Shown: in pieces, positions 36,926 to 48,189 of the stretch
Layout of the letters: every line of letters starts with the position of its first letter
Position numbering within the stretch: the first letter of the stretch is position 1
DNA from: Sphagnum compactum
Lineage: Eukaryota > Bryophyta > Sphagnopsida > Sphagnales
DNA: 64,000 nt
Direction of reading: 5' to 3'
NCBI GenBank assembly: GCA_965153455.1
Contig: OZ234498.1
Coordinates: 5,642,001 to 5,706,000, forward strand
Notes under the pieces: model-generated
Databases searched by the model: none
The model's input: only the letters and a program-made list of their open reading frames with translations
Told to the model about the DNA's origin: nothing
Made by a program: the position numbers and the translations under genes

Positions 36926-38315
36926 AAAAAAAAATGTTCTACTTTGTATATTGGACCCTCATGTGTAAATTAAACAATCAAAGGATTTACATTCATAATC
37001 CTAATGACAATGAATGATTCATCAAACTTAATTTAGGTAGAACAACTTTGCGTTCCATAAATCATAAATTATTAGTTTGACGATTTCAAATTGAAATTTG
37101 TTTAGCCCATTCCCAAGTGAAAAGGCATGAAAAATTTAGTATATAGTCCTTTCTTAATCTACTATGGTTATGGTTTTCATTACCTTCATTTTTCAGCAAG
37201 TATTCAGTGGGTACTCAAGCTGCGTCATACTATACACCCATCAAAATTTGCACATACCAGTGCCCAAAGTGTCAAGGAGCTGCTTTGAAATTCCAAACTA
37301 GCATTGTTCGATTTGCAACAAAATTGTAATTCCCACGGCCGGCCTTTTAAGGCATGTGTGCAACACTGGAAGCAAAATCAGAGATCTGGTTCTGCAAATG
37401 CTTCATCTTAAGCTATTTCTGTTATCGTTTGAGAAATTAATAACACCCAGTGGTTCCAATGAAGCCAGTTAGGTGTAGAACTTACCAATTGTGGAGAAAC
37501 AAAAATGGCAAGGATTCAGAATTCCTTGGATTGGCAAGCCCACTCTCAAGCCTGGGTGCACAAGGAAACAACGGCAACAGCATGCTTGGTTTGATATGTA
37601 ATCTCCAAATCTCATTTTCCACCAGGAGTGCAGGAGGCTGCTCTAGCACCACACTCCAAGATGTCAAATCAAGAGCACATAATTAAGTTTGCACTCCAAA
37701 CTTGTACCACTTCAGCTGTCTCTATTTCTGTTATCTGTTGATGCAGCACACAATGGTATTGAACACCACCCATCATGGTTTGCTAAAGACTGCTGTCATA
37801 GTTTCTCCCCTTCAGATGCAACAATTACTGCATTTGTTGCAGAATTCCCCTGTACAGAATTGAACCATGGCACTGAAGAACTGTTGTCATTAAAGCCTTC
37901 AGCACTCGACAACTATCATCCTTTTTCTGATTTTATCTGTGCTGCTGCGGCTGCTGCTGCTGGGAAGACATTTCTGGCTGCCCATATTCCTGGGTTGATG
38001 AAAACAAGAAACATTGGCACTTGGCCTTAGGGACACTTGGTTCCACGAGATAGCTGAAAAGTTTCTGACAGGTTCTGTTTGTATTGCTGCAATTTCTTCT
38101 TGGACAGTACCCATACTCTGGAATCTAAACTGCAGCTAAAGCAGCAGAGCCAATAGATTATCACTGTGACCCAGTTTGCTGTACCTGCCATGAGCATTCA
38201 TTTGAACCCATTCTAAGCTTCCCGCAAGTGCCTGAAAATATGAACATTGCACCAAAAATTTGTGGCATCAGGAGGTGGAGAATGACATTGAACAAATCTT
38301 GGAACTGCAAGAGTT
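36926..38315. other. Gap before the Gemin2 3' end, no supported gene
   Basis: AT-rich to about 37200, then of gene-like composition to 38315. The latter part may be the Gemin2 3' UTR or an old gene fragment. Frames of 78 and 113 codons on the plus strand show no recognisable motif. Confidence 0.45.
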
Positions 38316-40737
38316 TCAGCCCAATAGATCTTCAGATTGCCCAAAGTAGTGCCCGGCTATGGTGATCAGCAGATTCAGCCTGTGAAGCTCTTCATCATCT
38401 GCTGACACCTTTGTTGCTCGCAGGATAGCACACCTGAAACAGAATTATGTTAGGAGAGGAAACTCCACAAGACAATGGACAAATATTTTTTCCATGCAAA
38501 GGTATTTCCAGTGCAACAACACATGTCTAGAAGGAATTTCAGAGAATTTTCCACGCTTTTAGCACTCGCACCTTCTTAACAAGGCCCGGAATGCAGCACT
38601 GGTGTGTGCATCTAAGGGCTTGTCAATGACAACTGACAGAGCAAATAACCACAACGTGCGCTCATAAGGCAACCCATCAACTCGCTCCAGCCATGCAATG
38701 TGCAAGCGCAACAGTGCTGCTCGAGACACTGCATCCAATCTCACCAATATTCCAAGCAGTGGTGGTTTTGGATCCTTAGATGCTCCCAACATACCTCCTA
38801 TTTTCAACCCATCAACAACATCTCGAGAGGTCTGAATTGTATTCTTAGGATATCCTGAGATTTCAGCTTGTAGCTCAACTGTGCCCTCATATCCTGAGAT
38901 TTCCATCTGGCTGCCCAACTCCTCATCAACTAGTTTCAGCACACCACCAATAGTTGTTGTTGTTGATCCAGATCCATTAGCGCTAGCCTGCATATCACCA
39001 AAGTCTACTGGAAAATCCTCTGCTGTTCCTTCCGTCTCCACAATGTGATCCTCAAAGCCCATTTCAGAATTACTATGATCTTCAGATTCATTCCCTGTAG
39101 ATGCTACGGAATCTTCGTCAGGCAAGGTAGTAACTCTACCAAAACAGAAGACCTCCCATGCAGCTTCGTTATGGATAGAGGGAAGAGGCCCCACATAGTT
39201 TCCTTTCTGTGGGCTGACAACACACGAAAACGCCTGGGACATGAAAACCCCAAGAAAAACATTGATCAGAGAGCATGATCAAGAGCAAATCTCATGGAAG
39301 AAAGGAGACAAAGAAGGGCATGTGCAAGTTACCCAAAATTTTGCAAAGACTTGTACAAGCTTTTGAGGATTCATGAGATGTTGGCAAAAATGATACCAGA
39401 TAGACAGGACTGCGTGCTCTGCACAAGAAGACAAAAAAGAGACTTGAGATCTGAGACTTACTGTTCGAAGATTTGAAAAGTCCACCAAAAACTCGGTCTC
39501 CCACTCCTTAGATGGTAGTAAATGTGAAGCACATGGCTGCACTGAAGGGATGGAGGGCATGTATGGGGTCTGTTCGACCATGAGTTTCTGGGGATCTATT
39601 TTTGCCACCTTCACTTTTGGACATTGAGCTGCTTCCCATCTGTTCCAGAGAACCAAAAAAGTGGGGCTTGTCAATACATTATATTGTAACCACAATTTTT
39701 GGATTTACAAAATTCTGAAGATCACTGCTTCAGGAGTAGAGAAGCAAATCCCAAGAAACCCTAAGAACAGATATCAGGAACTCTCAAAATAACAGTAGAC
39801 CCAACACTGGAAAATAGCTCCTGTTCCAGAAAAAGAAGCAACAAATGGGAGACTTTGTCATACAGAGGAGTTCAGAGAGAATGCACATCTATCCCCATTC
39901 TTGTAAGGAGAAGAGCTTGCAAAGCTCAAACTTGGGAATGTATGTCCAACCCCATGCTTGAGACAAGAACTTGCAAAGCTCAAACTTGGGAATTCATGTC
40001 CCATACCCATGCTTGTGAGTAGAAGAGCTTGTCAAGTGGGCTCCTCTGAAAAGGTTGCACACAGTTTGAGCCTTTAAGGCTGAGAATTCAGAACCTTAAA
40101 GACAATGGCGAACAAAACCACTTACAAAACCCTAAAGCATCAAACCCTAAAAACCCTCTCAGAGCTCCGAGTTTCTGAATCCAAGAGCGACGACAGACAA
40201 CCATCTTGCAGCGACAATCATGGATGCTTCCCACACTTGCCTGACGCGACGCAGATACTCCCACCCATCTTGTGGGGGTCCAGAGGCAAAGTCCGGCTCG
40301 CCTTCCACAGCGAAAGCACGGGGTTGGAAACTATCAACATCCTCTTCACTATCTTCCTCCTCTTCCACTTCCTCCTCCTCATCAACCTCAGCCCACTCCA
40401 CAACTGCTGCTGCTCCTCCTTTGTTGTTGTTGTGAGACCAGCCAGCAGCAGTAGCAGTGACGCCCTGCTCCTGACCCACCTCGCAAGCTTGATGATCCAA
40501 TCCACGATCCCAAGACTTGGGTACTCCTCTTGCACCTCGTTGTCGTCTATCAGCATTGCGATGGCGAGACTTTACTTGTCCGTTATTGTTCTTCTCCATT
40601 TCATAAAAATCGTCAGCGAAAAACTCCAAGGCAGCCAGAATCTTCTCAACCCATGGTTGTTGTTGCTGTTCTGTGACAGCCTTCTTCCCTGTTTCTTGTA
40701 GTGCTAGAAGCTCCTCCCTCTTGTAAGATATTCTCAT
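38316..40737 (-). CDS. GEMIN2: Gemin2 (SMN-interacting protein 1), snRNP assembly factor, 4 exons
   Basis: Exons 40737-40241, 39639-39462, 39233-38572 and 38433-38316 join in phase to 484 residues, in the range of plant Gemin2. Hallmarks in order are GWEYLRRVRWEA across intron 1, VKVAKIDP, YMPSIP, HLLPSKEWETEFLVDFSNLR, then after an acidic, poorly conserved insert LLRLHIAWLERV, ERTLWLFALSVVIDKPLDAH, AFRALLRRCAILRA and AGHYFGQ near the end. Gemin2 holds the Sm protein pentamer during spliceosomal snRNP assembly. The ATG at 40737 starts MRISYKREELLALQ. Intron 1 has the GC donor CAG|GCAAGT; only that join keeps the frame. The long acidic Glu-rich tract in exon 1 and the Thr/Gly-rich part of exon 3 are probably disordered. 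Confidence 0.93.
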
Positions 40738-40851
40738 CGTCCAAGCTACGTTCTCTCCTTCTTCAGACACAACAAGCAAAATCGCAAATCGCAAACCCGG
40801 CGAAGCTCTTTCACGCTCTAGACAACAAGAAGGTTTCTCATACTATTTTTA

Positions 40852-40867
40852 GGTTTAGGGTTTAGGG
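40852..40867 (-). promoter_or_regulatory. Telo-box in the Gemin2 5' region
   Basis: AAACCCTAAACCCTAAACC on the gene strand lies about 115-130 bp before the ATG. AAACCCTA is an established element in promoters of plant genes for translation and ribosome factors. Further AAACCCTA copies lie in intron 1 near 40131-40150. A regulatory role here is inferred. Confidence 0.45.
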
Positions 40868-41285
40868 TCTGCAGGGGCACACACTATACTCTCTCTCGCT
40901 CTCGCATCTTTTCTTCTCGTCTGCATTTCCCAAAATCTTTTCACAAAAAAACACAAAGAAATGCAAAGCAACATGCAAATCCTGCTACAATCCTGTTGCA
41001 AATGTGACAAATATGTGAGGCTTGACGGAAAATATACATACAGACAGACAAGTGGAAAATTGCATTAGTGAAAGAAGTCCATAATGATTGCAATGGACAA
41101 ACCTTACAGCCATAAAGCTTGTTGCCACATTGCTGCTGCCATTGAGTAGAGAGTTGATCAATGGAAAGGCTCTGAGTCTTCTATAGATTGATTGAGCTAC
41201 ATGCAAAAAAAGCAGGCAATCTATGTAAGTCCCTCCCGGTTTTTCCTTAAGGCCAGCCACCAAATGATCAGCCGGAAGCTGCACC

Positions 41286-42060
41286 ATGACCATTATTTAC
41301 ATGGATGGAATGTGCATCAAATGCAACTTGAAACGGTGTGCTTTGGATGAAAAACTCATGAAAGACAAGGCATGGTTTAAACTTGGCAATGGCAAGAAAA
41401 GAATCTATATTCAAACTAGCTATGGTGATGGGAATTGTGATGGTACGAGACTTGAAATTCCTTCTATAAAAGAACGATGCAAAGGTTGCACATCCCAAGA
41501 GTTTCCACAAATGTTTTCAACGACTCCATGGAAGAAATGCATCTTAAACCTCTCCATAACAGAAATTTTCAAAATTTGTTTGAAGTATTTGATGTTAATT
41601 TCAAGCCATGCATTTCTTTAGGTCACATGCATTCTATCATGAAAATGGATGTTAAATGCAATCGTTCCTAGTTTTCTTCCAGAGATTTTTAGGAATAAAT
41701 TTCTTTTGTTGGAATCAACTAATCGTTGTTGTTTTCTCAAGAGATTCCTTTCCGTATCCCCTTCATTATGAACCTCTTTTCACAAATGTCTCATAAATCT
41801 TACTACTTGCAAAATATAATGTGTGATGTCAGTTTGCAAGAACATCACTAGTCTACATATGAATCAAGCTCTATTATTTATAGCAACATGATGATGGTAA
41901 ACACTAGTTGCAAGCTGATTGCTTACTTGAAAGCCAATTTATTCCAACTTGGTTCCAAAGTTGGTTTGCAAACTCACTCCCTTGTTTTCCAGTCACTCCT
42001 ATAGTCAATAGGATGCTCACAGATGCCAAGCTAGTTTGGGGTTCAATTCCCCCATGAAAT
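41286..42060 (+). pseudogene. Decayed coding fragment, unidentified, probably transposon-derived
   Basis: Protein-like strings follow one another on the plus strand but in changing frames: KDKAWFKLGNGKKRIYIQTS, FDVNFKPCISLGHMHSIMKM, SQEIPFRIPFIMNLFSQMS, LIAYLKAN, then PTWFQSWFAN and QFPHE near 42050. Stops and shifts lie between them. This is what an old, inactive coding sequence looks like. I cannot name the family. Confidence 0.4.
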
Positions 42061-43313
42061 TTCTCAAAATTTAAGTCTCAAACTTTTATTCTTCATATAA
42101 CATCAGCAAAACATGAACTTCAAGTTTTTCAGTATAGTGTCCAAAATGATTCTTTTGAAGTAAAACAAATCCGCAATGGAAGGTGACCTTGCATTCCACA
42201 CCTTTCTACTTTCTACCCTCCCCATCACTTGACATAAATCAAGCAAAACAAAGATATTAGAAAATATGTCAAAACTCCATGTGTTCAAACAATTACAAAA
42301 CTTATCCAACTTCAAAAGACCTGCAAATGACCAAACGAAGAAACAAAAATTTGATCTTTCACAACCAAGTAACATTCAAACAACTGGATTAGTTCAACTA
42401 GCCAACTTGACTAACCACAGTGAATGATCAGGTGTTATGAACATGCTATGACAAGCCACCAATCATCGCCTCATTAGTTGTGATTGTTTTTCATGGTACA
42501 CACCTGAACTCTAAATGCACACATGTCCAAACAATCACCTATCAGACTAGCCCATATAGAGAAGAATCACAAGTTCAATCTGGGAGGTTAACCCTATTCC
42601 ATCTTCTTCAATTTATGAGCTCTGTACTAAGCTTGGAGTTTAATGGCACAGAATTGCCTTGAAAACCAAAATTTGAAGCTAGTCTGAGCTGGTATGATTC
42701 TGAGACTCTTTCTATACTGTACAATATGCTTTCAAGGCACAATGTACTACTTTCCATCAGAACATGCTTCAAATCTCAGGACTTGGTTCAGTTGATTTCT
42801 CTTGCAGTAACCACTCAACTGCAGTGATACTGGTAGGCTCTAAGACAAGAAATCTGAGAATGCCAACATTGTTGAAACATTGAGAAAAACATGCTTTGCA
42901 GATGTAACAAACAGCAGGAAAGAGAAAGCTCAAAATTGGATACCTGATCAAAATTCCTGTTTAGGCTAATTAGTAGAGCTAATATAATTGACAATTGTGT
43001 ACAGTCAATGTGACACCTCTGAGAAGCATCCATAATACTGTGAAAGGATGATAGAAAACCTCAGGAAAGACTGCTTTGTGGACTGATTTGCTGTTGGTAC
43101 TGACGCATCTTGTCAAAATGAAACTTCAAAGGAAAATATGGACATAAACTACTTCTTGACATGGTGCTTGTAAATATATCTTGCAGAGAAAAACTGTCAT
43201 TCATTCATGTCCCCATAGGTTTATGAGATTGCAGAGAAAACTCCACAACAAAAGTTTGAAGACAATCATTCTGTCAGATCCAGCAAAACCAAAACTAACA
43301 CAAGACTGAGTGC
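42061..43313. other. Intergenic DNA, nothing recognised
   Basis: Mixed composition with no frame over 90 codons that resembles a protein. Confidence 0.5.
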
Positions 43314-43625
43314 AGCCATAACCTAATGAGTGCCACTCACAAAGTATCAGACCATCACTTTCATCATGAATAGCATTGACAAGCTGCCATGACTCCCCAC
43401 TGACTTCATCAGCTCCCAACAGTCGGTGCATATAAGTCTAAAGTAATCTACCCAAAATCTCAGGCAACCATTATACGAAGATATGCATCCTGAGTTTCTG
43501 TTGCATTTGGGAAGCAACAGGAAGACTCACTCATGATGTTGCGTAGCACTCAGGAGGCATAGCTAAGCAAAAAATGACACAGTGTCCTCATTCAAGGTGC
43601 AACAAGCCTGTGAGTGTAAGCTTTC
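43314..43625. repeat. Copy 1 of a ~300-bp diverged direct duplication
   Basis: It shares GTATCAGACCATCACTTTCA, TGACTTCATC, GTTTCTGTTGCAT and CAACAAGCCTGTGAG, in the same order, with the segment at 44188-44490. It lies just 3' of the OSCP stop codon. Confidence 0.85.
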
Positions 43626-43891
43626 TATCCAAGGACACGCCAGAGGATATGTTAAGACCACTGCCCTCTATAAATTATGCTTAGATGAAACAAGGAAACT
43701 GTCATTCATTGATCTCACACCAGATAGAAAGTGGAATGCTTTCATTAAATATAAGTACTTCATGGGAAATGTAGACGCAGATTTATTGACCAAGTAATCC
43801 TCTCTTTATGTCAAACAAATGCCAGCTGTTGTCAGGTGATATGCTGATGTGGAGGGGAACAGAGAGCCTCAGTTGGTAACAGCCTACCCAT

Positions 43892-46326
43892 TCAGACTAG
43901 CTCAGCCAGAAGCTTCTCCATCTGCTTGATTTTGGTGTCAATGGAGAGATCAATATGCTTGTCCTCAATGTCCACTACAATGCCTCCAACGATGCTTCTA
44001 TCAACCTGCAATAACACAATTGTCTTCACTTACAAAGCTAACATAGAAATGCAGAATTTTGGGAATGTATGTGCCAATCTTTACATCCTATGCATCACAC
44101 CAGAGCCTAACATAATTAATCATCCATTAGATTGCCAACAGAACGATAACACTTTGAAGGTGGCCATTATGTCAGTTCCATAGTGCCATCATAACCTTGA
44201 GAGTCACTCATGAAGTATCAGACCATCACTTTCATCATGAATGGCAGTGACTGACTGACATCCCTACTGACTTCATCGGCTCTGCGATGATGCGTGTGAA
44301 ATGTATATAATCGTCTGACCAGAATAGAGGTCAAACAGTTCTACAAAAATCTGCATCCTGGGTTTCTGTTGCATTACTGGAAGCAACAGGATGACTCAGT
44401 TATGATGTTGGCTAAAATTCAAGAGACATAGCTAATCATCAGAGTCAGTAGTATCCTCCTTCAATCCACAACAAGCTTGTGAGGGTAGCTTCATTTCATT
44501 TCAGCTTGTTGCTGTACAAACAAGCATCTAAGTCTAAAGTTGAAAGACCTTTACACACAGGGATGTGGTTGGGGCCTCCTGCACCCTAAATGTGTCCTTA
44601 AAGCACATCAGAATCTAAGCTTATGTCAGTTCAAACTCTGCAGATCCTGGACAAAGCTTATATGTGGGTAGAAGAAAAATAACTCTCTGGAAGCAAACTT
44701 ATTCTAATACTCCCTACTAGAAAGGAAAGGGTTGTGAACATTGGGTAAAGTGAACACAGCACAGAAGTCTTCCATATAAGCATGAGTTGATGGAGTCAAA
44801 TACCATGCACATGGAGAAGACACCTACAATGCACATCGCTGCCTATGTACAGGCTAAGCAGGCAGGCAAGCAGGCAGTCCAGCAATATGTGACTTGCAAT
44901 GATGCAGATGGGACAAACTGTAGTGCTTCAGGCAGGGTGAAAATGTTACCTTCTGTTCAACCGTAAGGGTCTGGCCTGGCTTGAGATAACCCTTCATTGC
45001 ATTCTTTATGTCTTCCAACTCTTGTTTTGAAAGCTCCTGCAATACTCAAACACAAGCATCAGATTCAGTTGAGCTGAACAGAAACAACAGAGAGCTATCC
45101 TGGCTCTCTAGACATCAAATAACCTCACATCCTCCTTTCAAAACCAAGTACATATAAAGTGCTGTCCTGAAATCCTAATTGGTTGTATGAACATCAGAAT
45201 CACCGAGCTTTTTCTAGCAAAGTGATAACCAAGATGTTAGGATAAGTATTCTTACAAGAGCTGCAGTAACCACAGCTAAAATCTCCCCTCTGTGAGCCCG
45301 CAAGAGTTCTGAATATGCTGAAGTGATCTGTTGCAATCGTGAGAGCCTTCCATTCTCTGCCAAGACAGCTGCAAAAATGCACAAGCCAGAAATAAGCCTG
45401 CCCACTCTCTCACTAGTACATAATGCCAAAGTGTGGCTTCTTCTAGGCCTGTAAGATCACAAACTCAGCTTGAGAATACCAATCTTTCCTTGTATTGGAA
45501 AAAGCAAATGAGCTCCTGCACATTTTACAGAAATGGTCTAGATGTAAATAAGGTGCAATTGGCACACCCAGAAAGTTCTTCGTGACATCATTGAACTTTG
45601 TGTCTTTGAAAATTCCCTCAATTGCTTGTACCCTGACTGTTTTAGAAACAGACGGGTCCTTCAGAAAATCAGCAAACGCAGGATTAGTCTCTGCAGCACC
45701 ACAGACTTGCTGTAGCTCTGTCTCCACAGGTTCCAAAGCATTTTTTCGAACTGCTGATACGTAGAGAGCAGAGGCATACTTTCCTGCAACCCCGTACATG
45801 GGCAAAGGTACCTACAACTCCAACAACAAAACCATGGCAACGAATCTCAGATAGCATCGACTATGACATAGCACGCCATGACCGGATCGACGAAATCAGC
45901 ATCCAAAATAAGAAGAATTTAGCATTAGAAACAGTAAGAGGAGAAGATATGGCAGAAAACAGAAGCGACAAAAACCTCAACGTGCTCATCGGTGGATCCT
46001 TTCGCTGCGTATCCACGAACGGCCTGCACCAAGAAACCCTAGCAAGCTCTCAGCTCTTCTGATTCTCCACTGAAGCTCCATCCTCCCATCACAGAAAAAT
46101 TCATAGAACGACTGCAAATGGAGAAGTTAGTAGAACAGAAAAAAGAGGAAAGAAATACCTTGCAAGCAGCGGAAGAGATGGCAGCGATGGCACTCGTCTC
46201 ATTCACACTAACCGAGAGAGAAGACACAAGAGGCGACAATTCCGATACCGGTGCTGCAGTACGAGCAGCAGCCACGAGACGGTGCAGGGGCAGTCCACTT
46301 CTCAATGCTCGGCTGGATCGCAACAT
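43892..46326 (-). CDS. ATP5: Mitochondrial F1Fo ATP synthase OSCP (delta) subunit, 6 exons
   Basis: Exons 46326-46159, 46023-45976, 45811-45568, 45368-45256, 45036-44950 and 44005-43892 join in phase to 257 residues, slightly longer than the 238 of Arabidopsis. The first exon encodes an Arg/Ala/Ser-rich, acid-poor start (MLRSSRALRSGLPLHRLVAA) typical of a mitochondrial presequence. VPLPMYGVAGKYASALYVSA opens the mature N-terminal helical domain, with FNDVTKNFLAVLAENGRL in the middle and QTLTVEQKVDRSIVGGIVVD and KIKQMEKLL at the C-terminus. OSCP sits on top of the F1 head and ties it to the peripheral stalk. VPLPMYG rather than a plastid pattern, and the presequence, point to the mitochondrial form. 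The last intron (about 940 bp) holds a duplicated segment. Confidence 0.95.
44188..44490. repeat. Copy 2 of the ~300-bp direct duplication, inside OSCP intron 5
   Basis: It is the counterpart of 43314-43625, about 870 bp away in the same orientation, with many substitutions and small indels. The last OSCP exon lies between the copies. Confidence 0.85.
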
Positions 46327-48189
46327 CGCGCCTCCCTTTCTCCGCAGATCTGATGTCGTCGCTACGCAACTCTCTTCACAAATCGCACATTTTCCTTTGT
46401 CAGCAACAAAGAAGAAAACAGTACTATGGAGAGAGAGAGAGAGAGAAATCGCGGCCCACCATCTCCGATCTTTCGTTCCCTGACCCTTTTACTGACCCTT
46501 TTATTGACCCAATCAGGTGACAATATACACGTTTCACCATGCTAATTTCCCCCTTTGTACCTTTTTGCTACCAACAGCCCTTCCTTTGTACTTCACTAAA
46601 AGAATCATACCAGTTTTTTTTAGTTTTTTTTTAAAAAAAATTTGGGGGTGTAATCGAGATTTTTCTTTTCAGAAACTGAAAATAAAATAAAAATGAAAAG
46701 TTTGTGATTTTTAGGGATTTTTTGGGCCATTTTTGAAGTCAAAATAATTGAATTAAGGCAATTACTATTTATAAAAGTGCTGCTACTTTTACAAAAATGC
46801 TACATCTCACCTAAGGCAATTACTATTTAATGTTAATTAATTATAGGGATCCTAGCTGGACCTACTTGAGGAATTTCAGAAAAAAAACCCCTAAATCATA
46901 CATTCATCCAAAATATTGAGGTAAATTGCTTGCGGAGGAATTTTTTAAAACAATTCTAATCATTATTACTATTATTTTTAAAATCCATTTAGAAGTGCCA
47001 AAAGGTGTAGCTTGATCACATGGATGCCTAAAGTTTAGGTGCAACGTCCAGCCAGGGATACATCAAAAGATTGCAAATTTAGGGTTCATGTGGTTTAGGG
47101 TTTTCGATAGCTATCCAATTAAATATTCGATTATTTGCAAGGAATTGTGGACACTTTGGGTTCACTTTTATGAACATGTCAATAGAATGGCAATTGAACG
47201 TTCAATTCAAGCGCTTATGTTTTATAAATGTAGGTTGGAAATCGTGGTAGTCATTTGGAGCCATTCTTTTGTGTGGATTTGAAGTGTGCTCGCAAATAGT
47301 AAGTTGGGATTGGGGCATTTTGAAAGAGGAGCTAAACATGTCGTGGAAGGCAAAAATGCATCCTATCAAGTTTGGAATTTTCCATGATTGGAACTTTTTG
47401 GTGGACTTTACAATTTTATGATTTTATCGTAATTAGATTAACAAATAAGTATATTTGATCTAAGTTGGCTTATTTTGTTCAATTATGTAGTTTAAAAGGA
47501 ATATCATAAGAAGATGGACTAAGAACGAAAAGGTTACACAACAGATTACACCTTGCTTGAATTGTTTGGTCAGGACGTTCGAAAGAAGAAAAGAATGAAG
47601 AGTGACATGCTCGCTCGGTGAAGGTTTAAGTGAATGATCAAAAAGTTGAAGCCTCAACTCCTTCAAACTATGGTAGGTCATGCAAGAGGCGAGGAGGCTC
47701 ACAACCATGGATAGATTACCATCAATGGGGAGGAGGATGAAAGTGGCCAGAGCATTAGAGATGATGATGATGTGGAAGAAGTCGAATATGTAGATTGCCT
47801 CCACACGAAGTTGTGAATGCCAATTCCGGAATGTCCCCAACTCCATCTATTGGTGGTGGTACCTCTTACAAAGAAGCAGTGAGATAAAGGTAAACTTTTA
47901 AAAGCAAAAAACGATTTTTCTAAAGTTGTTAAGTGTTGACAATGGTCATATTTATTAACATGCATCTATTTTACACATAGCAAGATTCGAAAGAAAAGCA
48001 AGGGTTTGGATGATAACCCCAACATATCCGACCCTTGAAGAATTGGAGGGGAAGTCACTAATGTGTAGTAAAGTGAAGCTTTTTTAGAAGAAGAGGAAGA
48101 TCAACAAAATCTTAATCGAAATATGTCTTATGAAGTTTCCCATTCCTATTCTTCTATGCAAAATGATAAGCATGGAGGTGGTATGCCTT
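46327..48189. other. OSCP promoter, then AT-rich DNA
   Basis: The first ~200 bp (to about 46520) is gene-like and carries a GA run at 46431-46446; it is the presumed OSCP promoter. Beyond is AT-rich. An acidic-coding patch near 47730-47790 (GAGGATGAAAGTGGCC, GATGATGATGATGTGG) may be the eroded start of the next pseudogene. Confidence 0.45.

Noticed and set aside
40105-40701. Plus-strand frame of 198 codons
   Set aside because: It is antisense to exon 1 of Gemin2, whose acidic repeats give Ser/Leu-rich text in reverse.
43582-43797. Plus-strand frame of 71 codons near the OSCP 3' end
   Set aside because: It overlaps the duplicated non-coding segment and has no recognisable motif.
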